The notes beneath the pieces were generated by a model, which did no database searches, was not told the origin of the DNA, and worked only from the letters and a program-made list of their open reading frames with translations. Below, piece by piece: positions 56,677-64,000 of a stretch of 64,000 nucleotides of DNA; positions within the stretch are counted from its first letter, which is position 1; each line of letters opens with the position of its first letter. The stretch is from JADGHX01 sp035760965 (GTDB lineage: Bacteria; Pseudomonadota; Gammaproteobacteria; Steroidobacterales; Steroidobacteraceae). The stretch covers positions 62,001 to 126,000 of the forward strand of contig DASTRY010000035.1 of the NCBI GenBank assembly GCA_035760965.1, read 5' to 3'. Made by a program: the position numbers and the translations under genes.

Positions 56677-59600
56677 ATGACGGACGAGTCCAGCCAGAAC
56701 TCTCCATCGTCGGTGCGCGGAGCGCCGCAGAGCGCGCAAGTGCTCGCGGCGTTGCGTGAAGCGCGCTCGCGCATCGAGAGCCTGGAGCGCTCGCGGCGGG
56801 AGCCGATCGCGATCGTCGGTGCGGCGTGCCGCTTGCCGGGTGCGTCGGATACTCCCGAGGCGTTCTGGAATCTGCTCGCCGCGCGGCGCGATGCGATCAC
56901 GCCGGTGCCGGCGAATCGCTGGCAGAACGCCGACTATTTCAGCGCCGATCCCGACGCGCCCGGAACGCTCAACGTGAGCGGCGGCGGCTTCATCGAGCTG
57001 CCGCAGGACTTCGATCCGGAATTCTTCGGCATGGCGCCGCGCGAGGCGCTGAGCCTCGATCCGCAGCAGCGACTGCTGCTCGAAGTGAGCTGGGAAGCGC
57101 TGGAAAACGCCGGGATGGCCGCGGACCGTCTGAACGGGCAAGAGATCGGCGTCTTCACTGCGATCTGCTGGAACGACTACGGGCAGCGCCTGCTCGGTCG
57201 CGATGCTCGCGAGATCGACGCGTACATGGCCTCGGGTATCGCGAACAGCATGGCCGCGGGGCGCCTCTCGTACATCCTTGGGCTGCATGGCCCGAGCATC
57301 ACGATCGATACGGCATGCTCTTCCTCGCTGGTCGCCGTCCATCTCGCGTGCCAGAGCCTGCGCAACGGCGAGTGTGCCGCGGCGATCGTCGGCGGTGCGA
57401 GCCAGCTGCTGCACCCCGAGCTCTACGTCAATTTCACCAAGGCGCACATGCTCTCGCCGGACAACCGGTGCAAGACGTTCGATGCCGGCGCGAACGGCTT
57501 CGTTCGCAGCGAGGGTTGCGTCGTCGTCGTGCTAAAGCGCTTGTCGGACGCGCTCGCTGCCAACGATGAAGTGCTTGCGGTGATCCGCGGCTCGGCGATC
57601 AATCACGATGGCCACACGAGCGGGCTCACGGTGCCGAACGGCCCGGCGCAGCAGGATGTCATCCGCAAAGCGCTGCGCGCCGCGGATCTGTCACCGGACG
57701 AGATCGACTACATCGAAGCGCACGGGACCGGAACGGCGCTCGGTGACCCGATCGAAGTGGGCGCGCTCGGCGCGGTGTTCGGTCGCGCGGCGCGCCGCGC
57801 GCCGCTGGTGCTCGGCGCGGTGAAGTCGAACATCGGACATCTCGAAGCGGCTGCGGGACTTGCGGGTCTGCTGAAAGTCGTGCTGGCGCTGCGACACGAG
57901 TCCATCCCGGCCAACCTGCATTTCAGCAATCCGAATCCGCACATCGATTGGCAGCGACTTCCGTTCGCGGTGCCGGTGCGCGAGCACGCTTGGCCGCGCT
58001 CGGAACGCGCGCGGGTGGCCGGCGTGAGCTCGTTCGGGTTCAGCGGTACGAACGCGCACGTCATTGTCGCTGAGGCGCCGCAGCCTGTGCGCGCGCCAAG
58101 CTCGGCTGAGCGACCCGTGCACGTTCTCACACTCAGCGCTCGCAGTGAAAATGCCCTTCGGACGCTTGCCGCGCGATATGCACAGCGGCTGAGCGACGAC
58201 GGTCAGATCGAGCTCGCCGACGCAGCGTTCACCGCGAACACCGGCCGCGCGCAGTTCCTGCATCGCCTCGCAGTGTGCGCGAAGTCCGCAGCCGAAGCGG
58301 CGGCCGCGCTCAACGCGGCTGCGCGCGGCGAAGCATCGCCGGCCGTCGTTCGCGGACGCGTCGAGCGCGGAGGTCGGCCGCGCATTGCGTTCCTGTTCAC
58401 CGGTCAGGGATCGCAGTACGTCGGCATGGGCCGCGCGCTGTACGAGACTCAGCCGACGTTCAAAGCGGCGCTCGACGAATGCGACCGCATCCTGTCCGAG
58501 CGACATGGCGTAGCGCTGCTCGACTCGCTCTATCGCGGCGGAGCGGATTTGAACGCCACGCAGATCACGCAGCCCGCGCTCTTCGCGATCGAATACGCGC
58601 TGAGCCGGCTCTGGATGTCGTGGGGCGTGGAGCCGACGCATCTGATGGGGCACAGCGTCGGGGAGTATGTCGCGGCGTGCGTCGCTGGAGTCTTCAGCCT
58701 CGAAGAGGGGCTGATGTTGATTGCCGCGCGCGGGCGCTTGATGGGCGCGTTGCCGAGCAATGGCGCGATGGCCGCCGTCCTGACGGACGAAGCCGCCGTC
58801 GCCGCAGCGTTGGCGCCGCACGCGCGCGAGGCGGCCATCGCGGCCGTGAACGGACCGACCAACGTCGTGATTTCCGGCGACCGAGCCGTCGTGGAGCGGC
58901 TCTGCACGCAGTTCACCGCACGCGGAATCCGGACCGTTCCACTTGTCGTCTCGCACGCTTTTCACTCGCCCCTCGTGGAGCCGATGCTCGACGAGTTCCG
59001 GCGCGTCGCCGAGCGCATCACGTACTCGAAGCCACGGCGCGAAGTGATCTCAAACGTGACTGGCGCCGTCGCCGGAGCGGAGATTGCGAGCGCCGACTAC
59101 TGGTGCCGTCACGTGCGCGCGCCGGTCCGGTTCGCCGCCGGCATGCAGGCGCTGCACGCGCGGGGCTGCAACTCCTTTATAGAGGTGGGTCCGCGGCCGG
59201 TCCTGCTGGGGATGGGGCGGCAGTGCGTGCCGGAGGGCGGCGCCTGGCTTCCGAGCCTGCGCCCCGACACTGACGACTGGAGCGTCCTGCTCTCCAGCGT
59301 GGGGACCCTCTATGTACAGGGCGTGCCGATCGATTGGATCGGGTTCGATCGTGACTACACGCGCAAGCGTGTGTCGCTGCCGAACTATCCGTTCGAGCGC
59401 CGGCGCTACTGGATCGATGCAACTGTTCGCTCGCAAGCGGCCGCGACTGCCCAGGGCGATACCGTCGGTCTGCTGGGATCGCGGCTCTCGCTCGCGACGA
59501 GCGAGACCGTCTATAGCAGTCGCGTGAGCGCAGAACGCCCGGCCTATCTCGCGGACCACGTGGTCGGCGGGCGCACGCTGATGCCGGCTACCGCGTTCCT

Positions 59601-62600
59601 CGAAATGGCGCTCACGGCGGCGCGTATCACGACGTCTGCCGGTGAGGGGCCGATTGCAGTCGAGGACGTGGTGATCGCAGCGCCGCTGGTCCTGCATGAG
59701 CGCACGCCCACTGAGGTCCAGTTCGTGATCGCTCCGGGGGCGCCGAACGCGTTTCGTATCTCGAGCCGCGCGCAGGCCGATGAGAGCTGGACGCTGCACG
59801 TGAGCGGTCGGCTCGCGAGCGTCTCGACAGAGCAAGCGCCGGAGCCGCTGGACATCGGCGCGGCGCGAGCGGCTGCTGCGCGCGTGTTCGAGAGTCGCGA
59901 CTACTATGAGCGCGCGCGGTCTGCGGGTTTCGAGTTCGGTCCCGCGTTCCGCGGGCTGCAGCAACTGTGGGCAGGCGAGCAGGTAGCGCTCGGCGAAATC
60001 ATGCTGCCCGAGTCGCTCGGACGGCAGGACGGTGCGAGCGCGTTTCACCCGGCGCTCCTCGATGCCTGTCTGCAGGTCGTCGCCAGCTTCGTGCCCGCCG
60101 GGCGCGAGCTCGTCGTGCCTCTCGGCATCTCGCGCATCATCGTGTTCCGCAAGCCAAGCACGCATCTGTTCAGCCGCGCGACGCTGCGCGGCGCGGTGTC
60201 CGAGTCCGGTGCGCTCGCCGCGGATGTCGCCATCTTCGATGCGGCTGGCCAGCCGGTCGCGCAGATCGAAGGCTTCGCTTGCCGGCCGCTGGCGAGCGTC
60301 GGACGTGCATCGGACGTCGCGGAATACGATCTCGTGTGGCGACTCGCGCCGCGAGTCTTGAAGGAGCCGCCGCGCGCTTCCGGTCACTGGCTGATCGTCG
60401 CGGACGAGCTGGGCTATGCCGACGCTCTCGCGAAAGCGCTGCAGGAACTGGGTGCGCGCACGCTGCTGGCACGCGCCGGCACCGCATTCCGGCGGCTCGA
60501 TCAGGCGCATTGCGAGCTGGACCTCTCTGATCGCGCGCAGCTCGAGCAACTTCTGCAGCTCGGCGACGCGCAATGGCAAGGCATCGTTCACTGCGGTGCC
60601 GTTTGCGGCGACAGCGTCGCGGACGCGATGACCGTCGAGCAGCTCGAACGCTCTCAGACACTCGGGTGCGCCTCGCTGCTCGCGCTCGTGCAGGCAATGA
60701 TCGCAACCGAGGCAAGTGCAAACGCGCGCCTCGTGGTCGTGACACGCGGCGTGCATTCAGTCTCGACGGAACCGCTGCACCCGCTGGGCATAGCGGGAGC
60801 GACTGCGTGGGGTCTCGCGCGCGTCATCGCGAGTGAGCACCCTCACACGGGTTGCGTGCGGGTCGATCTCGACCCGCATGGCGCGCCGGAAGCTCACGCG
60901 CCCGCGCTCGCGGCCGAAGTGCTCACGGCGGAGAGCGGTGAAGAAGTGGCCCTCCGTGCTGGTGGCTTGCGTTACGTTGGCCGGCTGAGCACACACGAAG
61001 CCCGCGCTACGAGGACTGAAGTCCCCACGGGTGTTGCGCGTTTGGAGGCGTCCCGCGCGGGTGTTCTCGACGAGCTGAAGTGGGTCTCTCACGTGCGGCG
61101 CGCGCCGGCTCCGCACGAGGTGGAAATCGAGATTCGCGCGACGGGGCTCGGGTTCCGCGATGTGCTCAACAGTCTCGGGATGTATCCGGGCGGGCCGGTG
61201 CCGCTCGGCTGCGAATGCGCCGGTGTGATTACCGCCGTCGGATCGGCGGTGAGTCATGTCGCGGTCGGCGACGCTGTGTTCAGCGTGGCCTATGGCAGCT
61301 TCGCGACGCACGTGACGGTTCCAGGCGCATGGGTCGTGCGCAAGCCGCCGACGCTCAGCTTCGAGCAGGCGGCCGCGATTCCGTCGTCATTCCTGACGGC
61401 CGAGTATTCGTTGCTCGCCGTCGCGAAGCTCACGCGCGGACAGCGTGTGCTCATTCATGCAGGCGCCGGTGGAGTCGGCAACGCGGCGATTCAGGTGGCG
61501 CTGCATGCGGGCGCTGAGGTATTCGCCACCGCAGGCAGTCCGGCGAAGCGCGCGTTTCTATCGTCGATCGGTGTGCATCACGCGTACGATTCGCGCTCGA
61601 CGGAGTTTGCCGACGAGATCCTGCGCGCAACGGGCGGCCGCGGCGTCGACGTCGTTCTGAATTCGCTGGCCGACGAGTTCATCGAGCGCAGCTTCGCGGT
61701 GCTCGCGGCGGAAGGCTGCTTCGTCGAGCTGGGCAAGCGCGGCATCCTGACGGCGGAGCACGCCAGGCAGCTGCGGCCTCGCGCGCGTTACGTAATCGTG
61801 GATCTCGGGGAAGTCTCGCCGCAACAGCCGGCGTTGGTCCACGAGATGCTCACGCGAATCGTCGAGCGTCTGGAGCAGGGCATGTACGCGCCGCCGCCGG
61901 TCACCTCGTTCGCGATGGACCGCGCCACCGAAGCCTTCCAGCACATGGCTCGCGCGCGTCACACGGGCAAAATCGTGACGACGGCATCGCCGGCGCGCAC
62001 GCGAGACGTCGTGCGCTCCGATGGTACGTACATCGTGACGGGTGGATTGGGCGCGCTCGGTCTCGAGGTGGCCCGGTCGCTCGTGGGTCGTGGCGCGCGT
62101 CACATCGTGCTCGTCGGACGCCGCCCGCCTGCGGACGACGTTGCAGCCGTCATCGCGCAGCTTCGGCAGCAAGCGAGCGACGTTCGCGTGGTCGCTGCAG
62201 ACGTCGCCGACTACGACGCGCTCGCGGCTGCGCTTGATGATCTGCGCAAGGAGATGCCGCCGATCCGCGGCATCGTGCACGCGGCGGGCGTGCTGGACGA
62301 TGGCGTGATCGCTCAGCAGACCTGGGTGCGCTGCGCGCAGGTGCTCGCGCCAAAAGTGCGCGGTGCGTGGAATCTGCATCAGCTCACACAACAGGATTCG
62401 CTGGATTTCTTCGTGCTGTTTTCCGCTGCCGCCGGTCTGCTCGGCATTCCGGGGCAAGGCACGTACGCGGCGGCCAATGTATTCCTCGACTCGCTCGCGG
62501 TGTTCCGCCGCCGCATGGGGTTGCCCGCGACCAGCATCGACTGGGGAGCGTGGGACCAACGCGGCATGGCGCAGTCGCTGGACGCTGTTCGCTCACTCGC

Positions 62601-63261
62601 GGCGCGCGGGTTGCGGTTCATGTCCGTCACGCGAGGCATCGAGGCGCTGTGGCAAGCGATCGCGGACGATGCCGCTCAGCGCATCGTGCTGCCGATCGAC
62701 TGGCAGCGATTCCGCGAGCGGGCTGGCGATGCACCGATGCCATTGCTGTCGGAGTGCTTCGCCGAAGAGGGACGCCGCGCCGCGAGTGCGCCAGCCGCGC
62801 CGAAAACCACGACTTCGCGCCAGCCACAGCCTTCGGCGGATCTCGCTACGCGACTCGCGCAGGCGCCCGCACCAGCTCGCTATCGCATGCTTGCCGATCT
62901 AGTGCTCGCGCAGGTTCGCAGCACCATCGGGCTTGCCCCCGACCAGGCCGTCGACGAGCGCCAGCCGCTCCAGGAGCTGGGGTTGGATTCACTGATGGCA
63001 GTGGAATTGCGTAATGCGTTGGCGGCCATGACCGCGAGAACATTGCCGGCGACTCTAGCCTTCGACTACCCGACGACGGAGGCGATCAGCCGACACCTCC
63101 TTTCCGTATTGATGCCCGAACATTCCACGCCTGCGGCGCCGGCAGTGCGCAAGCACGTGCAGAGTGTCGGGCGGGTTACCGACGCAGACGTCGCGGCGCT
63201 CTCGGATGACGAGGCCGCCGAGCTGTTGCTGCAAGAGCTGGACGAGGTCGCGAGACAGTGA
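56677..63261 (+). CDS. Type I polyketide synthase module, KS-AT-DH-ER-KR-ACP
   Basis: A 2194-residue complete reducing module. An N-terminal coiled coil (about 20-42) is a docking element. KS: Cys214 (TACSSS), His349, His388. AT: Ser660 in GHSVGEY, with SHAFHSP, the malonyl-CoA signature. DH: His961 in HVVGGRTLMP and DACLQ. ER: about 1470-1770, HAGAGGVGNAA NADPH motif from His1594. KR: about 1780-1960, GGLGALG, catalytic Tyr1930 in GTYAAAN and LDD of B-type. ACP: Ser2105 in GLDSLM. The tail RVTDADVAALSDDEAAELLLQELDEV is a C-terminal docking region. All sites look active, so one malonyl unit would be added and fully reduced. ATG at 56677; its stop overlaps the next PKS gene. Confidence 0.95.
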   Translation: MTDESSQNSPSSVRGAPQSAQVLAALREARSRIESLERSRREPIAIVGAACRLPGASDTPEAFWNLLAARRDAITPVPANRWQNADYFSADPDAPGTLNVSGGGFIELPQDFDPEFFGMAPREALSLDPQQRLLLEVSWEALENAGMAADRLNGQEIGVFTAICWNDYGQRLLGRDAREIDAYMASGIANSMAAGRLSYILGLHGPSITIDTACSSSLVAVHLACQSLRNGECAAAIVGGASQLLHPELYVNFTKAHMLSPDNRCKTFDAGANGFVRSEGCVVVVLKRLSDALAANDEVLAVIRGSAINHDGHTSGLTVPNGPAQQDVIRKALRAADLSPDEIDYIEAHGTGTALGDPIEVGALGAVFGRAARRAPLVLGAVKSNIGHLEAAAGLAGLLKVVLALRHESIPANLHFSNPNPHIDWQRLPFAVPVREHAWPRSERARVAGVSSFGFSGTNAHVIVAEAPQPVRAPSSAERPVHVLTLSARSENALRTLAARYAQRLSDDGQIELADAAFTANTGRAQFLHRLAVCAKSAAEAAAALNAAARGEASPAVVRGRVERGGRPRIAFLFTGQGSQYVGMGRALYETQPTFKAALDECDRILSERHGVALLDSLYRGGADLNATQITQPALFAIEYALSRLWMSWGVEPTHLMGHSVGEYVAACVAGVFSLEEGLMLIAARGRLMGALPSNGAMAAVLTDEAAVAAALAPHAREAAIAAVNGPTNVVISGDRAVVERLCTQFTARGIRTVPLVVSHAFHSPLVEPMLDEFRRVAERITYSKPRREVISNVTGAVAGAEIASADYWCRHVRAPVRFAAGMQALHARGCNSFIEVGPRPVLLGMGRQCVPEGGAWLPSLRPDTDDWSVLLSSVGTLYVQGVPIDWIGFDRDYTRKRVSLPNYPFERRRYWIDATVRSQAAATAQGDTVGLLGSRLSLATSETVYSSRVSAERPAYLADHVVGGRTLMPATAFLEMALTAARITTSAGEGPIAVEDVVIAAPLVLHERTPTEVQFVIAPGAPNAFRISSRAQADESWTLHVSGRLASVSTEQAPEPLDIGAARAAAARVFESRDYYERARSAGFEFGPAFRGLQQLWAGEQVALGEIMLPESLGRQDGASAFHPALLDACLQVVASFVPAGRELVVPLGISRIIVFRKPSTHLFSRATLRGAVSESGALAADVAIFDAAGQPVAQIEGFACRPLASVGRASDVAEYDLVWRLAPRVLKEPPRASGHWLIVADELGYADALAKALQELGARTLLARAGTAFRRLDQAHCELDLSDRAQLEQLLQLGDAQWQGIVHCGAVCGDSVADAMTVEQLERSQTLGCASLLALVQAMIATEASANARLVVVTRGVHSVSTEPLHPLGIAGATAWGLARVIASEHPHTGCVRVDLDPHGAPEAHAPALAAEVLTAESGEEVALRAGGLRYVGRLSTHEARATRTEVPTGVARLEASRAGVLDELKWVSHVRRAPAPHEVEIEIRATGLGFRDVLNSLGMYPGGPVPLGCECAGVITAVGSAVSHVAVGDAVFSVAYGSFATHVTVPGAWVVRKPPTLSFEQAAAIPSSFLTAEYSLLAVAKLTRGQRVLIHAGAGGVGNAAIQVALHAGAEVFATAGSPAKRAFLSSIGVHHAYDSRSTEFADEILRATGGRGVDVVLNSLADEFIERSFAVLAAEGCFVELGKRGILTAEHARQLRPRARYVIVDLGEVSPQQPALVHEMLTRIVERLEQGMYAPPPVTSFAMDRATEAFQHMARARHTGKIVTTASPARTRDVVRSDGTYIVTGGLGALGLEVARSLVGRGARHIVLVGRRPPADDVAAVIAQLRQQASDVRVVAADVADYDALAAALDDLRKEMPPIRGIVHAAGVLDDGVIAQQTWVRCAQVLAPKVRGAWNLHQLTQQDSLDFFVLFSAAAGLLGIPGQGTYAAANVFLDSLAVFRRRMGLPATSIDWGAWDQRGMAQSLDAVRSLAARGLRFMSVTRGIEALWQAIADDAAQRIVLPIDWQRFRERAGDAPMPLLSECFAEEGRRAASAPAAPKTTTSRQPQPSADLATRLAQAPAPARYRMLADLVLAQVRSTIGLAPDQAVDERQPLQELGLDSLMAVELRNALAAMTARTLPATLAFDYPTTEAISRHLLSVLMPEHSTPAAPAVRKHVQSVGRVTDADVAALSDDEAAELLLQELDEVARQ

Positions 63262-64000
63262 GCGCGAAAGAGAACTGGCCGAACGCCGACGTCGCGGGCG
63301 ACGCGCTCTCGCCGGTGAAGCGTGCGCTCATCGAAGTCCGCGAACTGCGGCGGCGCCTCGCGGCATACGAAGCCGAACGGCACGAGCCGATCGCGATCGT
63401 CGGTATCGGTTGTCGCCTGCCGGGCGGCATCGTCGATGCGAACGGACTCTGGCAACTGCTGAGCGGGGCGGTCGATGCCGTCACGGAAGTGCCATCGAGC
63501 CGCTGGGACGCGGATCGGCTGTTCGATGCGGACCCGGACGCCGCAGGGAAGATGTACACGCGCGCCGGCGCGTTCGTTGCGGATGTCGATCGATTTGACC
63601 CGTACTTTTTCGGTATTCCGCCGCGGGAAGCTGCGTGCATGGACCCGCAGCAGCGCTTGCTGCTCGAAGTCGCCTGGGAAGCGCTCGAGGATGCGGGGTG
63701 CGATCCGTCGCGCCTTGCGGGCAGCGACAGCGGCATCTTCGTCGGCATTGGCTCGCACGACTACGCGCTCCTGCAGGCCCGTGCCAACGCCCTGGCGGAC
63801 ATCGATGCGTATTTCGCATCCGGCACGACGCACAGCGTCGCAGCGGGAAGGCTCGCGTACTTCCTCGGATTCCACGGACCCTGCGTCGCCGTCGATACGG
63901 CGTGCTCGTCGTCGCTCGTCGCGATTCATCAGGCGTGCGTGAGCCTGCGCAGGCGCGAGTGCCGGCTCGCACTGGCTGGCGGCGCGAGTTTGATGCTGAC
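63258..64000 (+). CDS. Type I polyketide synthase, N-terminal part of a further KS domain (partial)
   Basis: Open to the window edge, 247 codons visible. The start is a GTG overlapping the previous stop as GTGA. An N-terminal helix (ALIEVRELRRRLAAYEAERHE) is a docking element and would pair with the acidic tail of the preceding module. The KS begins PIAIVGIGCRLPGG; FFGIPPREAACMDPQQRLLLEVAWEALEDAG and VDTACSSSLVAIHQAC with Cys216 are intact. The remaining domains lie beyond the window, so neither extender choice nor reduction level can be read. Confidence 0.93.
   Translation, partial: MSAKENWPNADVAGDALSPVKRALIEVRELRRRLAAYEAERHEPIAIVGIGCRLPGGIVDANGLWQLLSGAVDAVTEVPSSRWDADRLFDADPDAAGKMYTRAGAFVADVDRFDPYFFGIPPREAACMDPQQRLLLEVAWEALEDAGCDPSRLAGSDSGIFVGIGSHDYALLQARANALADIDAYFASGTTHSVAAGRLAYFLGFHGPCVAVDTACSSSLVAIHQACVSLRRRECRLALAGGASLML

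Overview
The window is high-GC bacterial DNA, coding-dense, with three TonB-dependent receptors, lipoproteins, OmpA-like and c-type cytochrome genes. It therefore comes from a Gram-negative proteobacterium. The mix of TonB receptors, small 'FSGxW' periplasmic proteins, a DUF6152 protein, a CocE-type hydrolase and type I PKS resembles environmental Gammaproteobacteria of the Nevskiales/Steroidobacter kind; that placement is inference. I see no rRNA, tRNA, CRISPR array, insertion sequence or phage gene.

1-7568: a mixed chromosomal stretch. It holds the end of a receiver domain, an M48 peptidase fused to a pilin-like domain, a PPOX-family protein, a lipoprotein, a PhnB-like VOC protein, an unknown protein, a DUF488 protein and two MacB/FtsX-type ABC permeases without an ATPase gene.

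7979-18074 (minus strand): an eight-gene operon read from right to left: CapA-like, TRAP small permease, TRAP large permease, 2-hydroxyacyl-CoA dehydratase-like subunit, tandem family III CoA-transferase, second dehydratase-like subunit, TRAP binding lipoprotein, single family III CoA-transferase. Six of the seven junctions overlap. The one gap is a decayed ~97-bp tandem duplication of the junction, and the 3' end of the operon carries two more decayed copies of the last gene's terminus. A divergent FCD-type GntR regulator (18186) and a TTGTTGAC operator-like motif, found again over the -35 of a TonB receptor at 23.5 kb, suggest one regulon for uptake and CoA-dependent breakdown of an organic acid.

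18884-31148: catabolic genes around a divergent pair of TonB receptors. The minus arm has a receptor and a CocE/NonD hydrolase. The plus arm has a receptor, a vanillyl-alcohol-oxidase-like flavoprotein, a cytochrome c, a small secreted protein, a DUF6152 protein and two FSGxW paralogues, which looks like a periplasmic phenol-oxidising module.

31273-45483: a second catabolic region centred on a LacI regulator. The same 14-bp motif, TGAAAACGCTTGCA, lies between lacI and a P450 gene, between an MFS transporter and an MmgE/PrpD gene, and upstream of a third TonB receptor. It defines a likely local regulon. A di-heme cytochrome, an OmpA-like protein, an acyl-CoA ligase and an AraC regulator follow.

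45624-50513: a TPR protein, a small unknown protein with a MarR regulator, a LapA-like membrane protein, a lipoprotein and a serine beta-lactamase-like lipoprotein that may start at CTG.

50634-64000: a polyketide locus, and the most unusual part. An Sfp-type phosphopantetheinyl transferase is divergent from a 1640-residue protein that joins an acetoacetyl-CoA-synthetase-like adenylating domain to a C-methyltransferase, a ketoreductase with its catalytic Tyr replaced by His, and an ACP, with no ketosynthase or acyltransferase. Next are a complete KS-AT-DH-ER-KR-ACP module and the start of a further KS module running off the window. I read this as an assembly line primed directly with a beta-keto acid such as acetoacetate.
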